Origin: Methylomonas albis
Lineage (GTDB): Bacteria; Pseudomonadota; Gammaproteobacteria; Methylococcales; Methylomonadaceae
NCBI RefSeq assembly: GCF_014850955.1
Contig: NZ_JACXSS010000001.1
Location: 1,054,001 to 1,118,000, forward strand
Direction: 5' to 3'
DNA: 64,000 nt
Shown here one piece after another: positions 27,001-35,653 of this stretch. Numbering within the stretch: the stretch's first letter is position 1; each line of letters opens with the position of its first letter. A program made the translations under genes and the position numbers. Under the pieces are notes generated by a model. It was not told where the DNA came from, ran no database searches, and saw only the letters and a program-made list of their open reading frames with translations.

Positions 27001-30000
27001 CCGGCAATATTGCCGGGGTTGTATCTGCCATTGGCCGGGCCGGCGTTCGGAAAAATCCGCACAAATAGAGTACGGAAAGTGGCTGATTGCGGGTTGGCAT
27101 CGAAATAATAACTGCCATCCACCGTTAACAAACTGCTGGTGGCTGCGGTTAAATTGCGGACCACACCGTTACTGCCGGTTTGCTGTAGGGCGCTCACCAC
27201 GCCGGCTGCATCCTGTAGCGAGCTTGTCCATATCGAGCCTGACTGTTGCGTCCAGCTCCTGCCGGTCAGCGATTCGCTCAAATCCAAGGTCAAATCGCCG
27301 CTGCTGACTATATCCACACCCGGCTGTAAATTAAAACCGCCCAGGCGTTGTTGTAGGTCGGCATTTCCTGCCGCCGCGTTCAGGTATTGCTGGGTTTCTC
27401 CGCGCCATGTGCCAATTTGGCTATTGCTTAGCGGTATGTCTTGGTAGTGTGCGGTCGCGATGATATTCAACGTATGGGCGCCCAGCACACTGCCGGTGGC
27501 TATCGATACCGCCGCATCATCGTTACCGAGCTGGTTGACCACGGCTTCGACGCTGCCGCCGGCACCATTCGCCCCGCCGGAGACATCGATCGTGGCGCCG
27601 GTGGCGACAGTCACGCCTTGATCGCCGTCCTTATCAGCATCCAAAGATGTTAAAACCACCGAACCACCTTGCTTGCCGGTTGCGGTTGATGCCGCATTGA
27701 GTTTGGCGCCGGCCAGGATATTCACGCTGTCGCCAGCCGATAACCGCATGTTGCCGGCCTGCTGGCCGCCCACATCCAAAGTGCCGAACACGTCCAGCTT
27801 ACCGGTATCGACGCTTAGATTGAGATTGCCGGCTTTGACGTAATCGCCTGCGGCGACAGTCAGGTCGCCGCTACGTTGGCGGATGTTCCAGTCGCCGTTA
27901 AAGCCGGCATTCGCCAGATAGCTGTTCAACGCGGAGAAATTAGCCTGCGAAACGCTTGTGTCGTCCATGTTGATATTGCCGCCGCTCGCACCTTGATAGC
28001 CCGTGCCGCGTATCTCGCCGGCCAAGTTTAAATGTCCCAATCCGGCAAGCAGCGATAAGCTGCCTGCATCGCCGCCGAGCAGACTACCGGATACATCGAG
28101 CAGCGAATCGGCAGTCAACGATAGATCGCCGCTAGCGGATTTCAAGAAAATGCTGCCGCCGCCGGTATAGACATGGTGGCCGGCCAGATCGACGTTGCGG
28201 CCACTGGTGTCTATGCTGCCGGAGATCGTTAGATCTTGAGCGGCTTCCAGTTTAACGATACCGGAGGCCAGTTCAATGTGGCCTTGGTGGTTGATCTGTT
28301 CGGCCGTGACACTTAACCTGGCGCCGAGAGCGTTGCTGCTCGCGGCATTTCCTGCGGCCAGTGTGGTCAGATCATGGTTGCCTAGGTTTAACGAGGTATT
28401 GGCGCCGGCGGTAGCGGTCCAAATAGGGGCGGCGATTGTCACATCGCTGTCGGCAGTGATATGTGCGGTGCTGCTGTTGACGATGGCGTTTAGGCCGGTC
28501 AATGCCACGTTTTGGAAACCGGACCAGACGTAGTCGCCGCCACCTAATGTTAGGCTGTTGGCGGTCATATTGAGTTGGCCGCTGCCGGTGGCGGCCAACG
28601 CCGCAGCCGCACTGCCGCTGTTTTTAAGGGTGATGCTATCTGCATTGATGGCGGCAATCTGCTGGGTGTTGCCGTAGCCGTAAAGCCCCGTGGCATTTAA
28701 AACCAAATCTTTTAATTGCAGATTCAAGTCGCCGGCAATATCTATGGTACTGAAGCTGTTCAGCGTCAACTTGTCTACGCCCAGCTTGTTTAAGGTGTCT
28801 GCCGACAATCGCAGTCCATCGGTGCCGCCGGTATCACCCAGGGAGATGCGGCTGGAACTCAGGGTTAATTCCCCTTGACTCATGGCGATATTGCCGGAAA
28901 AACGTGTGTCTTTGCTGGCATCCAGTAATAGCGAACCGGCACTGGTCAGGGTTGCGCCACTGGCAATCTCCAGTGTGCCGCGCTGGCGGGTTAACACGTC
29001 GGCGGCGCGCACCACGCTGGCCTGGCTACCCGCCGACACCCTTAATAAGGCGCCATCGCTGCTGCCATCGGTATTGACGACATTTAGATCGGTGTCGGTG
29101 CGGCCGAGTGTTCCTGCGCTGGCTAGCGTTGCGTTGCTAGCTACCGAGATTGTATCGCTCGCTGCCAGCAGAATTTCCGGGGCTTGCAAATGACTGCCAG
29201 CCGCTATTGTCACGGTTTGCGCACTGACTGTTAGTTGGGTTTGCGCGCTGCCGCGACTACGCCGGCCGCCAAGTAACAGGCTGTCTACACCCAGGTGGTT
29301 CAATTCGTCAGCGAGCAAGAGTACCGTGCCGGGATCGACGCCGACACTTCGGCTGCTCACCACGGCCAATCTATCCGCGCTGATGTCCAACATGCCGCCC
29401 AGTCCGCCCGGCGCGGCGGTGGCACTGATTTGCGCGGCCATTTGCAGGCTGTTGCCGGCTAACAGGCTGAGATTGCCGGCGTCTTGCGGTAGCGAGTCGT
29501 TCGCGAAGAAATTGCTGGCCGTCGTTTCCTGATATTCGGAACGGCTGCGGGCGATAGCGCCGGATTCAACGGCAAAACCCGACCAGCGGCTGTCGGCGAT
29601 ATTCGTCCCGGCCGAATAACGGTAGCCGGCGACGATACTGGCACCGTCGGTACGTAAATTCTTGGTGCCGGCCGCCATATCGGTTGTATTGGCTTGCGGG
29701 GTAATCAGGTAGGCGCCGGGCAGCAAGGCATAGTGCGCCGGCAGCAACAGGTAATATCCGGCCGCCAAACCGGAGTCGGCGCTGAGATAAATGCTGTCGC
29801 CGGGGTTCAGTCCGGACTTAGCGAATTCCAGCGGATCGAAGGCGGCAAAATCAGCGTGATAGCTGGGCAGCACCGCGTAATTTTGTTGGTAGCCCGCCGC
29901 TGCGGAATCCAAAGTATCGATGCTGCCACCCGGCCCGGCGATGAACTCGAAAGCCGACAAATCGCCGCCGCCGTTTAAGTTGACGAGCGCGCCGCCGGCC

Positions 30001-33000
30001 AGATCGATGTCCGGTGCGGATAGGGTAATGGCTTTTTGCGGCGTGCCGTTTTGGATGTTGTTGTACGTGCCCAGCGGGTAAATCCAATCCAGCCCGCCCT
30101 GGGTACGGCCGAACGGAATCACGATACCATCGTCGTCGCTGACCGATGTGACGCTGCCGGCGGCCAAGGTCAAGGACTTGTCGGCCTTGAGAGCGATGTT
30201 GCCGAACGGCGCCAATAATACGCCGCGGCTGGAGATGTTAGGCGCGGTGATATTTAACTGGCCGGCTGCCGACAGCGGCGTATACCAATCGCCGACGCCC
30301 GGCAGAATATCGATCAGACCGTTCGGGTTTAGCGCAGCATCCAGCTTCAAGCTGTATTTGCTGAGCGTGGTGGGATAGATTTGCCGGGCGCTCAAACTAA
30401 GATTGCCGCTGAGGCTCAGGCCGCCGATCAAGTCGGCTTCGCTGTTGGGATTGATGCCGGTTAAGCGGATGTCGCCGCTACTGTTCAGGCTGGTTTGGGC
30501 AAAGCCGGCGATTTCGCTGGAGCCGAACAAATCGATGAGCTTGGCGTTGATGCTTAGGCCGGCATTGCCGATTGCGGCGCCTAGATTACCGTGAGCGGCG
30601 CGGTTCCAGCTGGAGCCCAGGCTAAAGGTGTTGCTGTTTAAAATCACTTGGCCGTTGCCGACGTGGCTAATCAACGGCGCATCCAGTTTAATATTTTGCG
30701 CCAACGTCAGGCTAAGCTCGCCTTCGAAACGGATCTCGCCACGCTCGGGGCGATCAGGGGTATTGGCATATTGGTCGGGTTCTATCACTGACGCGGCTAA
30801 GCTTAGCGAGTCAAAGCCGCCTTGCTGAATTTGCCGGACGGATAGATAGGCCTGGCCCTCAAAAGTATCGGGAATGCCGTTGGCGGTCAGTTGCGCAGCG
30901 TCCGCTAAGCCGGGTAGTTCGGCGGAAAAATGGATCACCCGATCTGCCGTCGTGAAGATTTGACCTTCCGGTTCGCCGCGGTGTTGGGCGTTTAATGTCA
31001 GGCTTAGCGTGCCGCCGGCGGCGGCCGAACCGGTTCCGGCTGCTGTACTGCCCTGGCCGGCCCGTCCCAGTAGTTGGCCTTGCAATAGCATGCCTTCAGC
31101 GGCTGTCAGATTTATCGTGCCGCCGGAGGAGGCCAGGGTTTGCCTACTTTTGCCCTTGGCATTCACAATATCTACCGTCGCCTGGCTACCTGATACGTCC
31201 ATGCGGCTGCCGGCGGCTGTCAGGATATAACCGCGCTCGGCATTTAAGTCTATCGTGCCGCCGGCCAGCACATTGCCTAACGCCAGTTTTTGCGCATTGG
31301 TCGTCCAGATTGTGGCGCCGGCGGTATTCAGAAGGGCGTTATGGCCCAAGGCGATTGCCTGCTTAGGGTTGTAACCCGTATCCAGCGCGCTGGGCGGACT
31401 GCTTAGTTGTAAGCTTATTTTTCCTGCCGGTGCAATCAAAGAGCCGTCGATAGATATGTTGGCGTCCGACAGTAACGAAAAATCGGCGCCCGGATCACCA
31501 ATGATCGCGGCATTGCTGTCGATGCGAATGGCCCGGTCGGCAACGTAACCACCGGCTATGCTGGCGTTATGGCTTAGAGTTAAGTTGAGATCGACGGCAT
31601 CGCGGATATCGTCAGGCAAGATCGCTAGTTGCACCAGCGAGCTTAAGTCGCTGCCACTGACGGCCTTGATAGCCGTGGCTTTTAGTTGCCAGTTGCTTTG
31701 TTGTAAATGGATTTGGGTGCCGGCGGCAATAGTTAAATCGCCGGCGTTGGCGGTCAGCCGATAGCCGCTGAAGCCTCCGGATTGCAATAGTGCCGGCGAC
31801 AGATTTAGGACATGCGGGTCGCTACTGGTGCCGCCCAGTTGGATGCCGTTGGTGGTAATGCTCAGCACGCCGCCTTGCTGCAATGCGTACGCGGACAAAG
31901 TCGCGCCTAGGCTTAACACGCTGGGCGCCAGGCCGGCGCTGACCAAGTCGATATTACCGCCTTGGCCATTTTGGGTCTTGGCGGTGGCGTTCAATGCCGC
32001 GCCGGCGTTGGCGCTTATTTTAGAGCCGCCATCCAGCAGCAGATCACCCTGGGCTTGCAGCAGAACATCCCCGCCATCTATCGTCAAGGGCTTAAGTGTT
32101 TGCGCACTTTTGCTATCGATAAGGTCGTTGATCCAGCTGCCGCTGCTGTCGATAACGCTGCCGGTGGCCAGATGTAATCGGCCGCTCAACTCACGGGTGG
32201 GGTCCAGGCCGCGCCGGGTTATCAATGCTATGTTGCCGGCTTGGGCCTGGATATTTCCCAAGACCTCTATTTCGCCGGCTTGCAGCGACAGACTGCCCGC
32301 CTTGGACAGGCTTAAGCTAGTGGTTTGCGGTATGCTTAGTTTGCCGCCGCTGCTGACGGTCAAGTGGTTTACGCCTTGGGCGAACAATGCGCTACTTAGG
32401 TACATTGGCACAGCGGTATCTAATGCGGCGCCATAGGCGTAGCCGGCACCGTTAATAAACACGATATCTTGTTGGTGTTGATTGGACCAGGCGGTGTCTA
32501 TGCTCAAGGTGCCACCGCTTGCCCATTTATCGGCGGTACGCTGGTATGCGCTGTTGACGGTGTCGGCCAGTAAATTGCCGGATAAACCCAGGTCGCGGGT
32601 TTTGATAATCAGACTGCCGGCATCGCCGCCTTGGTAATATTCGTTTTGGTAAAACGTGCTGCTGAGGATTTGTTGATAGGTGCGGTTGGGATCGGCTGTG
32701 GCGATGTCGAAGATGGCGCTATTGGAGCGCAGTTTGCTGGTCGTTACCTTGCCGGCCAGATAGTGTATGGAGCCGCCGGAAATATCGATGTCCGCGCCTT
32801 GTTGGACGATGACTTCGCCTTCCGATTGCAATTTGACGCTACCGGCGTCTATGTTGCGTTCTTCGATGCTATGTTGCACTTTCTCCAGTGCGCCGGAAAT
32901 ATCCGCCAAAGTGGTGCCGATACGGCTATCCACCTGCACGGTTTTGCCGTGCAGAAAACCGGTTTTTTGCAGCGGGGCGTCGCGCAGTTCGTTGTTGCGC

Positions 33001-34400
33001 AGTTCCACGTCCACGATGTTTGCCGACATCGGCAATTCAACATTTTTCACGCCGGATACATCGATCTTGCTGCCGGCATCCAAGATGATGCGGCTGGCAT
33101 TGTTGGCTGAGCTTTCGTTGAGCGGATTGTATGGAGTAGCGCTGGCCGTTAGACTGACGTCCCCGCTGTGAGCAACGATTTGCGCACCGGATTTCATCCG
33201 GATTTGCCCAGCTGCCAAGTCTATTTTGGATTTTGGCTGGGCTTGGCCGATAACAGCGCCACCGGCGCTGGAGTCCAGTGTTACCGTCGTTAGACTGCCC
33301 GATTCCAGCGTCACGCTGGCCTGTATGCCCAAGCCGTCGTCCGTGGCCGATGCTCTGGAAGTGCTGAGTGGCTTGAGTCGATAACGATTGTTGCTGGCCT
33401 CCAAATTGGCACCTTCTCGAGCCAGCAGGCGAACGCTGCCGTTCAATGCCACGGAGGTGCTGGCCGAGATCACGCCTTGCTGGGTCACCGCAAATCCCAT
33501 CAACGTGGTATTGCCGCGTTCGGTGAGAATCTTACCGACGTTTTTTACGTCACCGCCAGTTTTTACTTCCACTAGCAGGCCCCGCAGATTGTCGTCGTCG
33601 GTTTCCTGCAAATACACCTTGTCGGTGGCTGCCGCCAAAATCACCTGTCCATCCGACGCTGAGATGGTGCCGTGATTTTCCACTAGCGGCGCGGCCAAAA
33701 TCACCCTGCCACCGGAGGCGGCGGCAATTTGCGCGCCGGGCTCCACCAATATGCGGATTTTCTCGCGATTGCCGTTCCCGGTGTTGCGATACACGGTACC
33801 GTCGCCAGCCAGTGCCGCGACCGGTTCAGTGTTGTTGGCGCTGGCATTGGCGTCGACCACTTTGCTGATACCTTGGGCAAACACCTCGTCAGCGATTTTC
33901 AGATTGGTGGCCACCAAGCTGTTGGTGTTGACCGAAGCGCCGTTGCCGAATACGAAGCCGTTGGCATTGACCAAATACACTTGGCCGTTAGCGCTCAGGT
34001 TGCCGTAAATCTTGCTGGCATCCAGCTGGTGAATGTTATTCAGCGCAACCGACGAACTGCTCGGTTGCGCGTATTGCACGCTTTTACCGGCGGCAATATC
34101 GAAACTTTGCCAATCCAGAACCGTTTTGTCGGTGGTTTGGTTGATGGTTAATTTTTCGCCGTCAGCGCTATAGCTGGCCGAGGCATGACCGACATTGATG
34201 CCGGGGTGTAGCGCCGGGCTGGTCAGGTCGGCAATGGCGGCGGGATTACCGGCCCCGGCATTTATTGAAACCGGCAGGCTAGTGTCCGCCACCGCATCCA
34301 TTACGCCGGACACCAGCAATACACTGCCTGTCAAAATCCTGCGGATACTGACGCGAAGCGATGTTTCATCGATGGGTATGCTGATAGCTAGCGGATTCAT
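24030..34400 (-). CDS. Filamentous haemagglutinin-type TpsA exoprotein (very large)
   Basis: The 3456-residue secreted protein starts at ATG 34400 (the codon before it is an open TTG). A signal peptide (RRILTGSVLLVSGVMDAVA, about 21-39) leads into a TPS secretion domain (about 45-290) with the family motifs VLDWQSFDIAAGKSVQYAQP, LVNANGFVFGNGASVNTNSL and GGRVILAAPLVENHGTISA. A very long right-handed beta-helix follows, with endless G-S-L-x-L-x-A-G-type repeats and RTG/DVSG motifs. The C-terminal part (about 2900-3350) is like the DUF3739-containing haemagglutinin family (LFPNSPSGDIRMFFSRIQTL, GGDIDLLAPGGMINVGL). The last 17 residues hold two cysteines (GKCSITDIRNGVPGCGG), like the anchoring loop of HMW1. 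Its TpsB partner lies 11 kb away at 43993. It is divergent from the energising genes. Confidence 0.93.
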   Translation of the reverse strand: MNPLAISIPIDETSLRVSIRRILTGSVLLVSGVMDAVADTSLPVSINAGAGNPAAIADLTSPALHPGINVGHASASYSADGEKLTINQTTDKTVLDWQSFDIAAGKSVQYAQPSSSSVALNNIHQLDASKIYGNLSANGQVYLVNANGFVFGNGASVNTNSLVATNLKIADEVFAQGISKVVDANASANNTEPVAALAGDGTVYRNTGNGNREKIRILVEPGAQIAAASGGRVILAAPLVENHGTISASDGQVILAAATDKVYLQETDDDNLRGLLVEVKTGGDVKNVGKILTERGNTTLMGFAVTQQGVISASTSVALNGSVRLLAREGANLEASNNRYRLKPLSTSRASATDDGLGIQASVTLESGSLTTVTLDSSAGGAVIGQAQPKSKIDLAAGQIRMKSGAQIVAHSGDVSLTASATPYNPLNESSANNASRIILDAGSKIDVSGVKNVELPMSANIVDVELRNNELRDAPLQKTGFLHGKTVQVDSRIGTTLADISGALEKVQHSIEERNIDAGSVKLQSEGEVIVQQGADIDISGGSIHYLAGKVTTSKLRSNSAIFDIATADPNRTYQQILSSTFYQNEYYQGGDAGSLIIKTRDLGLSGNLLADTVNSAYQRTADKWASGGTLSIDTAWSNQHQQDIVFINGAGYAYGAALDTAVPMYLSSALFAQGVNHLTVSSGGKLSIPQTTSLSLSKAGSLSLQAGEIEVLGNIQAQAGNIALITRRGLDPTRELSGRLHLATGSVIDSSGSWINDLIDSKSAQTLKPLTIDGGDVLLQAQGDLLLDGGSKISANAGAALNATAKTQNGQGGNIDLVSAGLAPSVLSLGATLSAYALQQGGVLSITTNGIQLGGTSSDPHVLNLSPALLQSGGFSGYRLTANAGDLTIAAGTQIHLQQSNWQLKATAIKAVSGSDLSSLVQLAILPDDIRDAVDLNLTLSHNASIAGGYVADRAIRIDSNAAIIGDPGADFSLLSDANISIDGSLIAPAGKISLQLSSPPSALDTGYNPKQAIALGHNALLNTAGATIWTTNAQKLALGNVLAGGTIDLNAERGYILTAAGSRMDVSGSQATVDIVNAKGKSRQTLASSGGTINLTAAEGMLLQGQLLGRAGQGSTAAGTGSAAAGGTLSLTLNAQHRGEPEGQIFTTADRVIHFSAELPGLADAAQLTANGIPDTFEGQAYLSVRQIQQGGFDSLSLAASVIEPDQYANTPDRPERGEIRFEGELSLTLAQNIKLDAPLISHVGNGQVILNSNTFSLGSSWNRAAHGNLGAAIGNAGLSINAKLIDLFGSSEIAGFAQTSLNSSGDIRLTGINPNSEADLIGGLSLSGNLSLSARQIYPTTLSKYSLKLDAALNPNGLIDILPGVGDWYTPLSAAGQLNITAPNISSRGVLLAPFGNIALKADKSLTLAAGSVTSVSDDDGIVIPFGRTQGGLDWIYPLGTYNNIQNGTPQKAITLSAPDIDLAGGALVNLNGGGDLSAFEFIAGPGGSIDTLDSAAAGYQQNYAVLPSYHADFAAFDPLEFAKSGLNPGDSIYLSADSGLAAGYYLLLPAHYALLPGAYLITPQANTTDMAAGTKNLRTDGASIVAGYRYSAGTNIADSRWSGFAVESGAIARSRSEYQETTASNFFANDSLPQDAGNLSLLAGNSLQMAAQISATAAPGGLGGMLDISADRLAVVSSRSVGVDPGTVLLLADELNHLGVDSLLLGGRRSRGSAQTQLTVSAQTVTIAAGSHLQAPEILLAASDTISVASNATLASAGTLGRTDTDLNVVNTDGSSDGALLRVSAGSQASVVRAADVLTRQRGTLEIASGATLTSAGSLLLDASKDTRFSGNIAMSQGELTLSSSRISLGDTGGTDGLRLSADTLNKLGVDKLTLNSFSTIDIAGDLNLQLKDLVLNATGLYGYGNTQQIAAINADSITLKNSGSAAAALAATGSGQLNMTANSLTLGGGDYVWSGFQNVALTGLNAIVNSSTAHITADSDVTIAAPIWTATAGANTSLNLGNHDLTTLAAGNAASSNALGARLSVTAEQINHQGHIELASGIVKLEAAQDLTISGSIDTSGRNVDLAGHHVYTGGGSIFLKSASGDLSLTADSLLDVSGSLLGGDAGSLSLLAGLGHLNLAGEIRGTGYQGASGGNINMDDTSVSQANFSALNSYLANAGFNGDWNIRQRSGDLTVAAGDYVKAGNLNLSVDTGKLDVFGTLDVGGQQAGNMRLSAGDSVNILAGAKLNAASTATGKQGGSVVLTSLDADKDGDQGVTVATGATIDVSGGANGAGGSVEAVVNQLGNDDAAVSIATGSVLGAHTLNIIATAHYQDIPLSNSQIGTWRGETQQYLNAAAGNADLQQRLGGFNLQPGVDIVSSGDLTLDLSESLTGRSWTQQSGSIWTSSLQDAAGVVSALQQTGSNGVVRNLTAATSSLLTVDGSYYFDANPQSATFRTLFVRIFPNAGPANGRYNPGNIAGSLISHNGWDLAFPDSQGQSWHFDNGSHVGALSLRAAGNLQINQTLSDGFALYDASQLANMLGVNGNWLRTLVLQTGQSWNYNLVAGADLSSADPLATQTSAEAGSLTVAANTSIRTGTGDIASAAAGDITLSDATSTIYTAGRATDTERWGSFSNALVAAAFFVEYPFDGGDVSLNAGGNIVGAASPQFMSDWLQRTGNWDPSNGITSQDRATAWGIMFDGLVVQNSANARIQNLKFGFRENIGALGGGNVSIKAGADIQDLSVMLPTSAKPVGATENGLIVENRWQLQGGGNLEVRADGDISGGVFYVDKGTADIQAGGAITGGSQYTAGPVFALGDAQFKVHAGSGIDVGTVLNPFSLPAAKFLDKTSYFSSYSADSAIELQTLAGNLVLHNDVEPLAEAYQIFDQASPTGRAISTSEDYPLLSLYPGNLSATALSGGLNIINSMTLYPAAESSLDLLANSDITIGNDNSGTRVNQLDVDPARLLSAAQPTTTVSGATRYLFTTPFGGDAATVHATQAIHRNDTSRNRIIAANGNITGIGDTLVAASKATEIWAGQDLYNLSLAIQNINAGDVTTISAGRDIVFPILRDPVTGAVQGSPGGIQLAGPGLLNIWAGRNVDLGSSEGITTVGPLLNSALPQTGADVIVLAGSRLQRDNRPLEDFLNVYVANGAYRDRLAELNGQTSTAGRLALALDILFTEIRATAVTAASLPDNEKAAAYQRGYAAIARLFPNSPSGDIRMFFSRIQTLYGGDIDLLAPGGMINVGLASAFTGQKSEDQLGVVVQGEGNVNILVNNDLQVNRSRVFTLDGGDITAWSSEGNIDAGRGAKSAISTPKPTISLDANGNLVVVFPATVSGSGIRAQSGFNRKRIGNVYLVTPRGYVDAGEAGIGGGKVILPGAVRGIDNIQIANPAPAAAAQVSNPMIAGDAAAAAAAKSAAGKPFADEEEETIDKRAKKTAKVAVLDSQVVGFGKCSITDIRNGVPGCGG

Positions 34401-34766
34401 CAAGAATTGCCGATATGTATTGGAACTATCGATATGGTTACTCGTTTACATCGAAATTACAAGCCATCGAAGCGCTTTAAAACAGCCAATTGACAAGGAT
34501 ATTAAATTATGTAGCGCTATTATGACTAATAATTACTCTTAAATTACAAATATTGTTTCCTTTTGGTGAATAATAAATTTACGGATTTAATTTGACCTGC
34601 ATCACAAAACTCGATTACGTTATGCCCACAGGGAAATAACGGTTGGATGGCTAATACTGATCGAAATGGGTGGAGTTGTTCGAACGACAAGGATATGTCG
34701 AGAGGCGTTTGGGTGATGAGTGGCTAACGGGACAGATGTCCCACTACATTAAATTTGAGGATATGT
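34401..34766. promoter_or_regulatory. Divergent promoter region of the exoprotein and surface-protein genes
   Basis: About 365 AT-rich bases separate the exoprotein gene from the divergent operon. At 34641-34700 the plus strand carries a stretch resembling the repeats at 37347 and 37512: TTGGATGGCTAATA, then AAATGGGTGG, then a hairpin CGACA-AGGATA-TGTCG (34685-34700). It sits 67 bases before the ATG of the PEP-CTERM gene. No sure promoter, Pho box or Fur box was identified. Confidence 0.4.
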
Positions 34767-35621
34767 ATGAAAAATGTGAAACGGCAAGGTTATCAGTTGG
34801 CGGCGGCTATATGTCTGATGGCCGGTATCAGTAATGCGCAGGCGGCGATTAACAATGGTGCCTCGTCAATTCAAGCCGGCGGTACCGGTTCGGCTGGCGA
34901 GTTGTATTTGAACGTCTGGGATCAAGCTGCCTCAACGTCTTACAGTATCGACTTGGGCGTGACGGTAGGCAATTTCTTGAGCGGTAACTTGCCAACTACT
35001 TTCGGGCAGCTCGATCAGCGTTTTATCAACTGGGCGGCTACCACCAGCGATCCGCTGATATTCAATGTAGCCGGTAACAATTCGTATGTGCCTTTTGCAA
35101 ATTCTGCCAATGGCGTTTTGTTAAGCCGTAGAACCGGTGCCACCGAACCGGGCGGCATTACGCTGAGTACTCTGGGAACTTGGGAAAGCCGGGTCAGAGA
35201 TAGAGCCAATGCACTGAACATCGCCGAAGTTGCGCAAAACCCCGGCGCTACCGCGACAGACTATGCCGCCAACCTCAGTGAGGTAACGACGACCGGTGCA
35301 TCCTCTTATTTTGGTTATACGTTTTGGACCCAAAACATGGGTATTAGCGGTTGGAACGGCAGCGCAAAGGTCAGAAATAGCGGTGTGGAAGATGAAACAC
35401 TGGATTTCTACTTCGTTCATTCTCCGGGCGGTACTGTCGGTACCAGTACACGAGCTATATTCGAAAAGTTGGAGGGCAAGTTCAGCCTCGATATAGCTGA
35501 TGCCAAACTGGTTTGGACGCCCACGGTCACCGCCGTGCCGTTGCCTGGTGCGGTCTGGTTATTCCTGGGCGGTTTGGTCAGCCTATTGAGGCTGCAAAAA
35601 CGCGCCGTTGCTGCAGTTTGA
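34767..35621 (+). CDS. PEP-CTERM-type secreted protein next to the exoprotein gene
   Basis: From ATG 34767 (GAGG 7 bases upstream) the product has 284 residues. The signal peptide is YQLAAAICLMAGISNAQA. The central region is Asn/Ser/Gly-rich and beta-like (VWDQAASTSYSIDLGVTVGN, TFWTQNMGISGWNG). The end carries VPLPGAVWLFLGGLVSLLRL followed by a basic tail QKRAVAAV, the local form of the PEP-CTERM sorting signal. I do not recognise the secreted domain. It is 32 bases upstream of the substrate-binding-like gene and probably co-transcribed. Being divergent from the exoprotein, it may be a cell-surface partner of that system. Confidence 0.82.
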   Translation: MKNVKRQGYQLAAAICLMAGISNAQAAINNGASSIQAGGTGSAGELYLNVWDQAASTSYSIDLGVTVGNFLSGNLPTTFGQLDQRFINWAATTSDPLIFNVAGNNSYVPFANSANGVLLSRRTGATEPGGITLSTLGTWESRVRDRANALNIAEVAQNPGATATDYAANLSEVTTTGASSYFGYTFWTQNMGISGWNGSAKVRNSGVEDETLDFYFVHSPGGTVGTSTRAIFEKLEGKFSLDIADAKLVWTPTVTAVPLPGAVWLFLGGLVSLLRLQKRAVAAV

Positions 35622-35653
35622 CCGTATCTATTATCTATATCTAGGAGTTTAAA

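Noticed and set aside
24055-34542. Many plus-strand open frames of 60-200 codons opposite the exoprotein gene
   Set aside because: They are antisense shadows of a repetitive, GC-rich 10.4-kb gene. They lack ribosome sites, have skewed composition and no family motifs.
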